64,000 bases of DNA. It comes from Symbiodinium kawagutii (lineage: Eukaryota; Sar; Dinophyceae; Suessiales; Symbiodiniaceae). A program made the position numbers and the translations under genes. Numbering within the stretch: the first letter of the stretch is position 1; each line of letters opens with the position of its first letter. Shown piece after piece: positions 22,200-32,030 of this stretch. The stretch covers positions 26,871 through 90,870 of the forward strand of contig VSDK01011723.1 in assembly GCA_009767595.1 (NCBI GenBank), in the 5' to 3' direction. The notes under the pieces were generated by a model, which was given only the letters and a program-made list of their open reading frames with translations, made no database searches and was not told the DNA's origin.

Positions 22200-22600
22200 T
22201 GCATTTGTGGCTGGGCCAGGAGGTCACGTTGGCGTGCGCAAACTCACTAGGATCCCATTGCCATGCAACGTGAGTGTTGGCAGGAGATCTGTCATCATAT
22301 ACCCGAGGAACCATACTGTACAATCGAACTGGACTGGGTGGTCATAGCAAAGCTGTTCCATGCCAATGGCTCTGATGACGTCGCGTTTGACAGCTTCAGC
22401 ACTGCATTTGTGGCTGTCACAGGAGGTACAGTTGGCGTGTGCAGACTCACTAGGATCCCATTGCCATGCAATGTCAGCGTTGGCAGGAGATCTGTCATCA
22501 TATACCCGAGGAACCATACTGTACAATCGAACTGGACTGGGTGGTCATAACAGAGCTGTTCCATGCCAATGGCTCTGATGACGTCGCGTTTGACAGCCAT
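22195..22600 (-). repeat. 203-bp tandem duplication at the ORF2/ORF3 junction
   Basis: AGCACTGCATTTGTGGCTG starts at 22,195 and again at 22,398. The two 203-bp copies share the segments around GGATCCCATTGCCATGCAA and GATGACGTCGCGTTTGACAGC, with roughly a dozen differences. Because 203 is not a multiple of three it shifts the frame: the giant ORF runs into the second copy and stops at 22,295, while the RT frame has its own stop at 22,224-22,226. In the upstream copy the codon equivalent to that TGA is GTA. Confidence 0.92.
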
Positions 22601-25600
22601 GGCTGGCAGGAAGCATGCGATGTTATATGCATTGGTGTCTGTGACCACCGTAATCAAAACTGCCCGGTTTTGTTCTAATCTCTGCTGCGCTAGCACGATA
22701 TGGACATCTCCTGGGTCAGTTGCTGCCATACCAGTTGGTTGGGGTGTGATGACATATGTCTCGATGGGTTGGAGTGGGTCAATCACGTCTTGCCAGACTC
22801 TGAAGACTTCTCGCAACCAAAGGCCAATGTCCCCTGTGAAGGTGATTCTGCGAGGGAACCTGCATGTGTTTTGCATAGCTGGATGCAGGTAGTATGTGAT
22901 AGTATCAAAGTTTGCGTCACCCTGAATCTCTTGTCCGGCGTATATCAGCTGCCTCGTCTGTTGCAAGTTGAACGACAAGGAGTCAACGGAGGATGACCAG
23001 ATATTCCAAAGGTTAATGCTCGCTGGTGTATGCGATGCACTGGCCGTTTCTGCAGTTTCTTGTCTTGCTGCATTTGTGGCATTTGGAGTGCATGTGATGA
23101 CTGCGCATTGCGTTTCTGCTATGCACTCCTCACCTATGGATTTCTGGCTGAATAGCTGGAAGAACAATGATTCCTCAACTTCTTCTTCAGCTCCGTTCTG
23201 ACTCAATCTGTTTGTTGCCCTAGGATGCTCAAGATCACTAATCAACTTGACTTGCATCCATGCAGCATTTGGTGGGTCCAGGATCTCCAGTTCATTGATG
23301 TACCGGCTTCCCCACCTGATTTGGCATGCTCTGTTTGGGTGTGCTTCATTGCACCATGATGCTGCTCCAGCATACTGAACAATCATGTTGTGCCGCAACA
23401 TACGTTGGATTGATCTCGCGAAGTGGACATCACGGTCTGGATGTGTCACTGTAAACAGGGCTGTTTTCAAGTGAGCATGATCTGGTGTCTTTTGATCAAT
23501 GATCACATGCATTGCCATTGGCGCGGTCCAAACCCGAGCTGGCTGAGGCGTGACAGCATGAATATGCAGGTACAAGCATGGATCGCACCTGTCATTCCAA
23601 ACTTGGCAAATATCATGCGCCCAGTTGTCTGGGTCACGTCCTAATGTAATCAAGCGAGATGCATGGCACACGGGTGCTGTTTCGTGATTTATGAACCATG
23701 AATGCATGGGGATGAGAGGTTCATCTTGCATTTGCGCAACATACTGTCGTGCTCTAACAAGCACATCCATGGCTGCTGGGGTGAGGGCACCTTGTCCAAT
23801 AGGATTAGAGTGACCTTCAACAGAGCGCTGAAGCCAAATGCTAATGCTGTCTCCTGACTCTGCTTGCACTTCATTGGCTTCAGCAAGAAGCGTGCCACAA
23901 TGTTGCACCTGACACAATCGCTGTGTTGTGCTGCTGTAGCACAGAGGTGCCATACCAATCATTGCCAAAAGATTAAACTTATTGACAAATCGTTGGATGA
24001 GAAAGGCCGAATGCTTCCAAGGCTCTGTATCAATGGTTTTACTCGAAATCAGCACGGCTGCCATGTGCTCTGTGGCTCGCTGTGAAATGATGAGATGAGT
24101 ATATGGAGACTCGCCATCATCAGGTGGTGTGGGCTTCACTATATGGAAACTCATCTCCTGCGATGGCACGCATCGGTCATGCCAAATGCGGCATACAAGG
24201 TCTCTCCAAGTTTCTGAATTGAGGATGAGTCCCGGTCTGAAAAGTCTTGGTTCACTCGAGATTGGGAATCGCGGATTGGCCACGAAATATGTGATGAATT
24301 TCGGCCCTGATTCCTCGGTGTCCCGTGTTCTCACACCTTCAGTGACCCACCATTCCAATAATGCATCAATTCCATGGTCTTGGTTCCAAGGATTACGAAT
24401 GAGATTTGTCACGTCTTCACTGTCCTCAGGAACCCAAGCTCTTGCTTCACTATTTTCTGTTGATGCTTCGAGGTCTAGGCCACACTGAGTCGGTGCGGTT
24501 TGAATGCTTCGAGCTGCACTCTCCTGCAAACTTGGAATCCAATGAACAACATGGCGTGTTTGCATGTGATTCACTTCATCAGCTTGTTCAATGCTTTTTC
24601 TTCCTACAATCACGTAGGTGCCATCCACAAGGTGCATTGGTCTTTCTCGAAACGTTTGATGATGGTGAAAAACTTCAACTTCAATACCATCTGGGAGCTG
24701 TCTGTGCAACCTCATTTGAAGCAAGAGGTCTGCAGGAAGGATTGTTGGCGCAACACTGATTGCCATCCTCCTGTCTCCCATCATTGTGATCTCCTGAGAG
24801 GTTAACACACCAACTTTCATTGGGTCCCTGCCTTGCTGCACAATCACGTGAATTGGAACTCGTTCGGCAGAGGGCACCATTGGTTGAGGAAAGACTATGC
24901 TTATTTGAAAAGATTCTTGTGCATTGAATCTGTCACCCCAAATGTCTGCAAGCACTTGTGCCCAACGCTGCGACTGACTGCATAGTGTGGCTCGTCTGGG
25001 GGCAATGCAGGCTGGGAAACGTTCATGATGAATATACCAGGTGACGAATTCGGTGCAACTTGGGCATTGGTGTGTCACACTGGTTTCCTCATTTGGGAAC
25101 ACCATTCTGAGTGCCCCAGGTCGGCTGTTTTCTTCATGCCTGCGAGGCAAACTGGTGCGTTTCCTAGTTTGCATGAGCTCTACCCTGTCATTACTCATCT
25201 GAGCGTCTGTGTCTACGATGATGTTTAGGTTGGCTCCTGCTGGCATTTGAAGTGGTGTCCTATCTGTGATGATCGTATTATGATGCCTGACCTGGATGTA
25301 TGCTTCCCAGTGACCAACTCCTGCAATGTGCAAAGCATTGGATCTGGAGAGTGTCCGTGGCAATGAGACTGCACGAGAGGACGGAACAGGAATTGTACCA
25401 GTTGGATCATACATGGAGACAAAACCCGGCGTCCTATCCGGCTCAAATTCTTGCTCAACAAGAATGTGCAAACAGTGATCTCCAGTGCTTTCTGCCAAGT
25501 TGGATGGTTGCGGCATAATGAGGTGGAAAGCAGTGGGAGCATTCATTTGCAAAACTCCCTCCCATGGTTTCATCATATCTTGTCTCCATGTTTGTGGATT

Positions 25601-27664
25601 GCCACTCACTCTCACATCCCTTGAGTGCAGACAAACAGGATACGAACGATGCATGACTATCCAAACGCAAAACATAGCCTCTACGTGCAAAGCTTCTCTT
25701 GGATCGTTCTCCCTTTCAGGTGTGCTGGTGCCATCGGAGCCTTCTTGATCTGTGACCCAATCGGAAAGATCGGCAAGGTCTCCTTCTGTGACGTCATCCT
25801 CTCCCGGAGGGTCATGTTGCAGGACATGTTCGCACGTGTCATACATAGCTCCATTCGCTATTGGAGGCACCAATATTTGCAGGTGATCTCCAGAGAAGAT
25901 CGCTTTGGGCATGTTGTCTCCTATGTTCCATGTCTGTCCATTGAACCTGACCAAGCATCTGTTGTTTTGTGCCTGGCAATAACTTTGCACTCTTGCCACT
26001 GCCAACGATTGACCTCTCGTCAAGACAGCAGGTGATCTCCGTACTTTGCGGACGATCTCAGGCGTTGGATGGATGCTGGCTGGTTCATGTGAGAACAAGT
26101 GAACATCGACCACAATCAAACAGCACCTTTCTGGCTCAGGCACATCACCAATTGTTTCAACAATGAGTGGTGCGATTCCACTTGGAATTCCTGTCAGTGG
26201 AACTCTTACAGCATGAACTGCAACAATGTCACGAAGGTCCATGTGCAGTATCCTTGCAATCTCGGTGTTCTGTGCTCTGGGGGGCCTGGCACATATTCTT
26301 GAGTGGATCCAGGTTCTCCCTCTCCGGAACAAAGCCACCTGCACCATCGCTCTCTGTGGTCCCCCTCTGACATTCTGCATATACGAGCTCTCATCTGCCT
26401 CTGGTAAGTCTTCTTGACTACATGCAGTGTCTTGACCACGAAAGACAAAGGCTTCAATGATGTCAGAATCATGAAGATGGACTGACGGATGACTCTGCTC
26501 GAGATCAATGCTGACTGAGTTCTGCTGCAAATGTTGGACTGGGAGCTCACTCCATCCATTGTCGGAGCAAACTCGTTGAACATGCTCCACCAAACTTTGA
26601 ACACTAACTGTGCGTGGTTGAAGATGTGCTTCCAGTGCGCATGCATCCTGCGCACCATCTCGATGGAAAACAATCAAGATGACTGCAGCAAACCTGGCAC
26701 TAGGGTTCTGACGGATGATGGTATGAGCCATTACACCATGCATGATACTGCGCAAAACTTCCGAAGCAACCAAATGGATCTGGAACCTTGCCTGAGTGTC
26801 AACAAGGTGTGTCCATGGTTCCATGAGTGCTTCTTCCCAGAAGTGCGGTCTCGTTGCAAAGGTAGCTGGAGCTGGCGTGGAACAAATGTGCTGAGCACGT
26901 TCGTCAACAAACCACACGAGTACTTGAGGATGTCCTTGCTGAGGAATCAGACTATCACCGGTTGCTTGAATCCACATTTGATCGAGTTGCTGAATTGCAG
27001 CAGGAAGATCGGGAAGCCTATTTGACACCGGATGCGTTTCATGATCCTCATGGCTGTCTGTTGCATATGGGCTAGATCTACTCCTAGCCCCTGCTGACCT
27101 TCTGGATGTTCCTTGCATAAAGCAGCTTTCCTCGATGCCTGATTGCCAGGATTGTGATCCCTGGTTTTCATTGTCGGAAGGTGCCTGCTTCACGTGTTTG
27201 GCATCCTTCTTGAGTTTTACACTTACGGATGCAATTTGCTCAGAGGAATGCTCTGAAGCTTCGATACAACACGAGGAGCTCAACAGTGTCCCTTTGGACA
27301 TCGGTGCATACACTCGTGGTGTTCTATCTGGTGTGCCAATGTCCGAGCTCAACACGGCCCTTCTGGACAGCGGAGCACTCAAAACATGGCTGTTATTCTC
27401 ATGTATACTTGAACTTGGGAACATGTTGGAATGATAACATGAGTTGCCGACCTGAGCCTCTAGTACTTCCCACTGCAAATCCCAAGCAGCGCGGACAGCA
27501 TCTAGTTCACCCATGAAATCGTGTTCCTGCAAAACTGAATGCTCATGAATGGAGGCTTGCCATTCACTGAGTCCAACATATTCTTCACCGCTGCTTGCTG
27601 CATCAAACGCAAGGCTTTGCATATGATAGGCCGCAACAGCGGCTGCATCGAATGTCACATGCAT
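22295..27664 (-). CDS. Retroelement 1 ORF2: giant repeat protein (~1,790 residues), unknown family
   Basis: The first plausible Met, in PMHVTFDAA, is at 27,664; upstream the frame stays open into the assembly gap. After a Ser-rich, low-complexity N-terminus come about six diverged copies of a ~165-residue unit, starting near 26,930, 25,680, 25,050, 24,300, 23,705 and 22,905. Each unit opens with a Trp/Tyr-rich strand pattern (VWFVDER, VWIVMHRSYPVC, TWYIHHERFPAC, TYFVANPRFPI, SWFINHETAPVC, TYYLHPAMQNTC), then an Arg, then a W----W-D-- stretch, then FPQPM or VTPQPA/T and HVIVQQ or HVIIDQ. Between units 1 and 2 is a separate domain (about 26,400-25,850) with FRRGRTWIHSRICARPP. No catalytic motif is obvious. 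The last ~25 residues are frame-shifted sequence from the 203-bp duplication. It may be a structural or RNA-binding element protein. Confidence 0.8.
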   Translation of the reverse strand: MHVTFDAAAVAAYHMQSLAFDAASSGEEYVGLSEWQASIHEHSVLQEHDFMGELDAVRAAWDLQWEVLEAQVGNSCYHSNMFPSSSIHENNSHVLSAPLSRRAVLSSDIGTPDRTPRVYAPMSKGTLLSSSCCIEASEHSSEQIASVSVKLKKDAKHVKQAPSDNENQGSQSWQSGIEESCFMQGTSRRSAGARSRSSPYATDSHEDHETHPVSNRLPDLPAAIQQLDQMWIQATGDSLIPQQGHPQVLVWFVDERAQHICSTPAPATFATRPHFWEEALMEPWTHLVDTQARFQIHLVASEVLRSIMHGVMAHTIIRQNPSARFAAVILIVFHRDGAQDACALEAHLQPRTVSVQSLVEHVQRVCSDNGWSELPVQHLQQNSVSIDLEQSHPSVHLHDSDIIEAFVFRGQDTACSQEDLPEADESSYMQNVRGGPQRAMVQVALFRRGRTWIHSRICARPPRAQNTEIARILHMDLRDIVAVHAVRVPLTGIPSGIAPLIVETIGDVPEPERCCLIVVDVHLFSHEPASIHPTPEIVRKVRRSPAVLTRGQSLAVARVQSYCQAQNNRCLVRFNGQTWNIGDNMPKAIFSGDHLQILVPPIANGAMYDTCEHVLQHDPPGEDDVTEGDLADLSDWVTDQEGSDGTSTPERENDPREALHVEAMFCVWIVMHRSYPVCLHSRDVRVSGNPQTWRQDMMKPWEGVLQMNAPTAFHLIMPQPSNLAESTGDHCLHILVEQEFEPDRTPGFVSMYDPTGTIPVPSSRAVSLPRTLSRSNALHIAGVGHWEAYIQVRHHNTIITDRTPLQMPAGANLNIIVDTDAQMSNDRVELMQTRKRTSLPRRHEENSRPGALRMVFPNEETSVTHQCPSCTEFVTWYIHHERFPACIAPRRATLCSQSQRWAQVLADIWGDRFNAQESFQISIVFPQPMVPSAERVPIHVIVQQGRDPMKVGVLTSQEITMMGDRRMAISVAPTILPADLLLQMRLHRQLPDGIEVEVFHHHQTFRERPMHLVDGTYVIVGRKSIEQADEVNHMQTRHVVHWIPSLQESAARSIQTAPTQCGLDLEASTENSEARAWVPEDSEDVTNLIRNPWNQDHGIDALLEWWVTEGVRTRDTEESGPKFITYFVANPRFPISSEPRLFRPGLILNSETWRDLVCRIWHDRCVPSQEMSFHIVKPTPPDDGESPYTHLIISQRATEHMAAVLISSKTIDTEPWKHSAFLIQRFVNKFNLLAMIGMAPLCYSSTTQRLCQVQHCGTLLAEANEVQAESGDSISIWLQRSVEGHSNPIGQGALTPAAMDVLVRARQYVAQMQDEPLIPMHSWFINHETAPVCHASRLITLGRDPDNWAHDICQVWNDRCDPCLYLHIHAVTPQPARVWTAPMAMHVIIDQKTPDHAHLKTALFTVTHPDRDVHFARSIQRMLRHNMIVQYAGAASWCNEAHPNRACQIRWGSRYINELEILDPPNAAWMQVKLISDLEHPRATNRLSQNGAEEEVEESLFFQLFSQKSIGEECIAETQCAVITCTPNATNAARQETAETASASHTPASINLWNIWSSSVDSLSFNLQQTRQLIYAGQEIQGDANFDTITYYLHPAMQNTCRFPRRITFTGDIGLWLREVFRVWQDVIDPLQPIETYVITPQPTGMAATDPGDVHIVLAQQRLEQNRAVLITVVTDTNAYNIACFLPAMAVKRDVIRAIGMEQLCYDHPVQFDCTVWFLGYMMTDLLPTLTLHGNGILVSLHTPTVPPVTATNAVLKLSNATSSEPLAWNSFAMTTQSSSIVQYGSSGI

Positions 27665-27799
27665 AGGCTCGTGATTCACTTTCGCTCTCGGACACGTGTA
27701 ATCACTGCCTTGTTTCACGAGGATTTCTGCTCTTCCTGAGATGGCAATCCAACACCCAAGGGCTCTGCCGATGGCCCGTCCGATGCCTCTTGCTCTTCC

Positions 27800-27904
27800 N
27801 NNNNNNNNNNNNNNNNNNNNNNNNNNNNNNNNNNNNNNNNNNNNNNNNNNNNNNNNNNNNNNNNNNNNNNNNNNNNNNNNNNNNNNNNNNNNNNNNNNNN
27901 NNNN
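27800..27904. other. Assembly gap (105 N)
   Basis: Unknown bases at the end of ORF1 and before ORF2 of retroelement 1. Both flanks carry related sequence (GATGCCTCTTGCTCTTCC on the left, CCGATGCACC and TTGCTCTTTTCTTC on the right), so a collapsed tandem repeat is likely. The true length is not known. Confidence 0.95.
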
Positions 27905-28898
27905 CTTCCGATGCACCTGCCGACCTTGCTCTTTTCTTCAGCGGGTCGGTGGGCTGTGTGTCCATGGGTGTGGCCAGGTCTTGAAGGAATGCGGCATCTG
28001 TATTGAGAGGCCCTGTTGATTCTGCACATGTTCGCAGAATTTGCGTCAGCTTCTGCCGAAGTGCATCCTCTTCTTGATCCTGTGTCATCTCGTCCTCCTC
28101 TTCTTCCTCGTTTGGTAGCTGCACAGGTGCCGAATGACCCTGAAGATTCAAATTCAGGATCTGACGACGTGCTGTTGCCACGTCTTTGGTTGCTTTTCCA
28201 ATGGCATCCTGGAGCTCTGCTTGTTTTCGACGATAATTGTCTAACTGGGTTTGCCACTGCGCACAAGCACCATGTAAATGCTTGACCCAGTTGATGCGAT
28301 GTGTTCTTCTCGTACTCAGCAGGTCTGTCTGCAGCTGTTTGGCTTTTCCAAGCTGCGTGGTCGCTGCATGAAGCCTCTTTGTAAGAGATCGATGATCGTC
28401 TTCTGATGCTCGCTCTAGTAGATCTCGGACCTGCTGAGGCATATTGGGTTCGGAATAGGCTGCTCGCAATGCTGTGACCAGTTCCTGGTTTACAGCATTC
28501 GAAGTTGCTGTTGCATTCGAACTCGCCGCAAAGGGTGATGGTGTAGGCCATGGTGAAGCAAAAGAATTGCCTGCATACTCTGTGAATGGTGCTGGTGGCG
28601 CCAGTTCTGATGCTGCATTGTCTTGTGCTTTGGCCTTCCCCTTGGCTTTGGCTTTTGCCGCGGCCTTTGCCTTCTTCGCTTCTTCTTTGCGAGCACGGGC
28701 GCTGAGACTCCTTTGATTCTGTCGATCTTGGGCATTTCCAGCGTCCCACCAATTCTTTGCTGGCCTGTATTGCTTTCCTTGACTCCAGGTCCAATGCTTT
28801 CCGCATTTCCCACAAAATTCTGCGTTTTTCTTCGCGGTTTTCCCGCAGGATGCACATTGCCATCCTTTCGATTCGGCATGCCATGTATTGTCCTGCAT
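27905..28898 (-). CDS. Retroelement 1 ORF1: zinc-ribbon and coiled-coil protein (3' end in gap)
   Basis: The first in-frame ATG is at 28,898 (MQDNTWH); the frame is open further upstream without an ATG. Near the N-terminus CASCGK and FCGKCGKHW form a four-cysteine zinc ribbon (about 28,790-28,862). A Lys/Ala-rich tract (AKAAAKAKAKGKAKA) follows near 28,640-28,690, then a Pro/Ala stretch and a helical, probably coiled-coil region (about 28,390-28,160), an acidic run (NEEEEEDE) and a basic KKRARSAG before the gap. This suits an ORF1-type nucleic-acid-binding protein. After the gap two frames are plausible for its C-terminus, one ending PSQEEQKSS at 27,715, so the end is uncertain. 5' UTR is 28,899-29,277. 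Confidence 0.7.
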
Positions 28899-29429
28899 GG
28901 CTTGAGCAATTCTGTTCAGGAAGACTGGATCTCTGGAGTGATGTGATCGAAGGGTGTTGAACACCTTCGCCAACTGGGCTGTAGTAAGTGTCCTCTGCCT
29001 GGTGCAGTGCTGATGCCACAACAGTCGAGCAACTGCTCGTAACCGTCTCGAACGTCGCCGATGCGCAGCAGCAATGATGACAAATCAAGGCAAGAAGGAG
29101 CACCCAGACAACCACCATATACGAATTGCTTCTCCCCCAGGGCAAACCAGTTCAGGGGATGCAAGGCAGTACCAATGGAACCGCCCGCGGTGTAGCTATG
29201 GCGACCCACCGCTAAGGTCAGACACTGACACGTGAACGGGGGGGGAACTCCCGACACACGTGCTGAGCCGAAACCTTGGTTGAGCCACCCCTCTGAAAAA
29301 CATGTTTGTCAATCATTTGTTAAAACCGGTAAAGATAAAACATGTCAACCAAACCACCAACCAGATGATCACCATGATCTTCATGGTAGGTCATGTCCCA
29401 CCACATAGGTCAAACCTCGCAGGTCGCTC

Positions 29430-29499
29430 CTTCTTCTCCATGTATCTATAAAGAGATGCGCTCTGAGGCACATCTATGGTTTGCATGGAGATGTAGTGC
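29430..29499 (-). CDS. IFT122: IFT122-like exon 19 (70 bp)
   Basis: Encodes HYISMQTIDVPQSASLYRY and then MEKK, matching HVFS---VEVPQSAPMYQY at the entry to the alpha-solenoid. Acceptor CCCAG|G; donor AAG|GAGCGA (GA). The following intron is 15.7 kb (29,429-13,716) and contains the 13-kb retroelement 1 inside a family C element, plus family A and B copies. Confidence 0.92.
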
Positions 29500-29528
29500 C
29501 TGGGCGCGGCAATTCGAGTGCTGAAGGC

Positions 29529-29620
29529 GTGTTGGTGGTTGAATCACCCCGTCATGAAAAATATGCGCAAGTCGACCAACCATTTGTTAATGATTACTGG
29601 GGAAGATAGAACATGTTCAA
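29529..29620. repeat. Family C element
   Basis: GTTGGTGGTTGAATCACCCC, ATGAAAAATATGCGCAAGTC and a degraded right arm. It starts about 30 bases from the exon 19 acceptor and is the best guide for reconstructing the copy split by retroelement 1. Confidence 0.65.
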
Positions 29621-30238
29621 AGCCACATGATTCATGATCTACCAAAAGAGCCCACAACATGTGGTAGATTTTCATTTGTTGCTGTTGTAGGACGGCTGGT
29701 TGAAGCAATCATCAACCATTTTATCAACCATTAATTGACCATTGTCAATCATTAACTAAGTGTATTAGCTATCAAACAATCTTGTCGTCCTTCTTGTTCG
29801 TGCTTGTTGCTGCTACGATTGCTGTTTGTGGTTAGATTCCTGGGTAGGTTGTGGTTGTTTCGGAACACATCGCAGTCTTGTCTAGTGAGCACGACACACC
29901 AAGCAGTGGATGATGTGGATCTCTGTGCAAGTTTCAGACCTAGTCCAGACACATGTCTGAGACACAAATCAACTATCACCCAAAGTATCTCAGTACGTAT
30001 TCCTACTCAACATAATCAAAGATTATATATATATATAGATATCATAAATAGGTCGATATGAATACTAACTATCACCAAAAGAATCAACTCTGTTTCCTTC
30101 AACGATAATGATTAATTTCAAAGCCACGCTTCGTGTGCAAAAGCAGTCAATGGCTTGGTCGAGAGGTCAAACAGCTCACAATGTCATTGTCGAATCATGG
30201 ACGCTAAGCTCCCTGATGACACTGGTCAAGAGGCACAA

Positions 30239-30353
30239 TATGGGCGTTTCTCAAAATAGGGGCATCCCCCAGTTGTCATCCAGTTTATTAACCATCTATA
30301 GTAGTAGACCAAGCACATTTGGGATCCCCTGTGACTTTAGAAATCACCATATC
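30239..30353. repeat. Family B palindromic element
   Basis: GGGCGTTTCTCAAAATAGGGG to GGGATCCCCTGTGACTTTAG and AAATCACCATAT. Confidence 0.75.
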
Positions 30354-30698
30354 TAGTAAAAACAGGGACACATTTAGAATAGTGGCTGCTGTAATGATGT
30401 TCTTACACCACTGAAGTGTGTGCCACGCTACCCTTCACACTGGATTTGGAACATCGAAGTTCTGCCTGGCAAATCTTTGGGATCTGAACTCACAATGACA
30501 CAAACGGCCCTTGAAAACTTGTCACAACTCAAACCTGGGTCTGTCTGAGAATGTGGTAATTCCAAAACAAATATGTATGTACCGATGTATTGTCATTTGA
30601 TGCTTTTTGACCGTTTGAGAAATGTCTATATTTTTTTTTAATGTCCGAATTTAGAATGTTGCATGTCTAAATATACCTAAACTTGTTGTTTGATACTA

Positions 30699-30758
30699 CA
30701 CTGTGGGCCTCCCCAGTTATAACCCAACGACTATAGCTGGTTAGAGGCCCACCTTGTA
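30699..30758. repeat. Internally deleted family D element (60 bp)
   Basis: GTGGGCCTCCCCAGTTATAA and GGTTAGAGGCCCACCTTGTAG: both arms, almost no centre. Confidence 0.65.
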
Positions 30759-30817
30759 GGTATCTACATATTTGCTTTCGGAATGCCCATCGGCAATCTG
30801 CTGCAGATCCAAGTGAC

Positions 30818-30857
30818 AAGCAGAAGATCTTGGATCCTTTGAAGCCCACGACGAAGC
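30818..30857 (-). CDS. IFT122: IFT122-like exon 18 (40 bp)
   Basis: Encodes (G)FVVGFKGSKIFC, matching GFVVGYNGSKIFCL at the end of the second propeller. Acceptor CCATAG|GC; donor CTT|GTCACT (GT). The next intron (30,817-29,500) contains a 60-bp internally deleted family D element, a family B copy and a family C copy. Confidence 0.92.
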
Positions 30858-30889
30858 CTATGGCCCCACTTGGTCGGTTTGTGGTCGTT

Positions 30890-30980
30890 GGTTGCTTGCT
30901 TGCTTGGTTGCGTGCTTGCGCTTGGTTTCTTGGTTGGTTGGTTGGTTGGCTGGCTTCTTGGCCGGTGGATTGGTTGGTGT
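30890..30980. repeat. (TTGG)n / (CTTG)n tract
   Basis: Imperfect TTGCTTGCTTGG and TTGGTTGGTTGGTTGG repeats in the intron just 5' (gene sense) of exon 18. Confidence 0.75.
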
Positions 30981-31705
30981 TGATAATGTCAGCATGGATT
31001 GCCAATACCTGCAAATAGAGGCAGAACACAGTACAACTCGTCAACCAGCACCCTAGAACTTCTTTGGGGCACAGTATCCGCCATGTTCCCAAATCACCGC
31101 GCAGCGCCATTGTGATGAGTCAGTGTACTACCCAGGCCTTGGAAGCATGAACCCAAACGTTGCGCAGCAAAGTCTCCCTGGCTCCCCAACAAAGATTTAT
31201 GCATCACTTCAGGGACTCGATGCTTGGAATCTACCCACCCACAATTCATCAGTCGTTTTCTTGGAAACATACGACTGATTCAAAATGTTCTCGAATTGCT
31301 GCTCACCCTTTTGGTGGATCATCAAATGCCATCAGGCTATGTTCTAGATATTTGCAGTTGTTGATTTACAGTAATTAAGCTATTTGATTGCATCCGTTTT
31401 AATGTTCTAGATACTTGCAGTTGACGATTTAAGATTTTGCATCAAGCTATTTGATTGCTATAGTTGTTCTAGATATCAAGCTATTTGATTGCATCTGTTT
31501 TTGGTGATACCCCCATTTGCGATCAGCAGGTTTGTTGCTTGTACACCCTTTTTTGTCTGTCCATACCTTGGACATGCAGATCTATTGATGCAGGTTCATA
31601 TTTGTACGGACGTATGCCTTACACGTGTGCATCATCATAGGACACATCGACGTGAAAAAACTATAACTACAATCGTGTGTATATACATATATATATATAC
31701 ATATT

Positions 31706-31795
31706 ACTGGTTGGTGGTTTCATGTGGTTTCAACCCATCTGAAAAATATGTTTTTGAATCAATCACTCATCCCAAATACTGCGAAAACTAAGCGA
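31706..31795. repeat. Family C partial element
   Basis: CTGGTTGGTGGTTTCATGTGG, then TCTGAAAAATATG; the right arm is degraded. Confidence 0.55.
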
Positions 31796-32030
31796 CTAGC
31801 ATCAACCAGCTATCGTTGTAGGTTATCTCCGATACTTAATCACTATCAAGCATAAATAGTGGCTTCTTGATATTCTTCCTGTAAGCCACCCAGTGGATAA
31901 TCAATGCTTTTTTGGCTTGTAGCTCAGCTTGTTGGGTCATTTCCCATGGTCCAAACCCAGCAGATGAACTGATGAACAGCCACTGACCCCCAAGTTGCGC
32001 CCTGCGTGCGGTGCGCAAGCCGCAGCTCGC

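Larger units (their letters stand above)
16284..29277 (-). mobile_element. Retroelement 1: ~13-kb non-LTR retrotransposon, apparently full length
   Basis: Target-site duplications TGGTTGAGCCACC at both ends, a short A5 tract at the minus-strand 3' end (16,284-16,288) and no terminal repeats show a non-LTR element transcribed from the minus strand, the same sense as the host IFT122-like gene. In order it carries: a zinc-ribbon ORF (up to 29.0 kb), a giant repeat ORF, an RNase H/endonuclease/RT/zinc-finger ORF and a 371-residue ORF. At about 13 kb it is roughly twice the length of familiar LINEs. It is probably inactive now: there is a 203-bp internal duplication with a stop. The RT catalytic residues are intact. 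A 105-N assembly gap lies between the first two ORFs. Confidence 0.85.
16262..29372. repeat. Family C element split by retroelement 1
   Basis: The left half ends TTGGTGGTTGAGCCACC at 16,283. The right half resumes at 29,278 with GGTTGAGCCACC, then CCTCTGAAAAACATG and ends AACCACCAACCAG. Joined once, the halves make an ordinary family C copy like that at 29,529. This defines the insertion point and a 12-13 base target-site duplication, TGGTTGAGCCACC. Confidence 0.85.

Noticed and set aside
27715..29145. 476-residue minus-strand ORF overlapping the zinc-ribbon ORF
   Set aside because: It is a frame-shifted shadow of ORF1 over most of its length; only its last ~27 codons after the gap might be the real ORF1 C-terminus.
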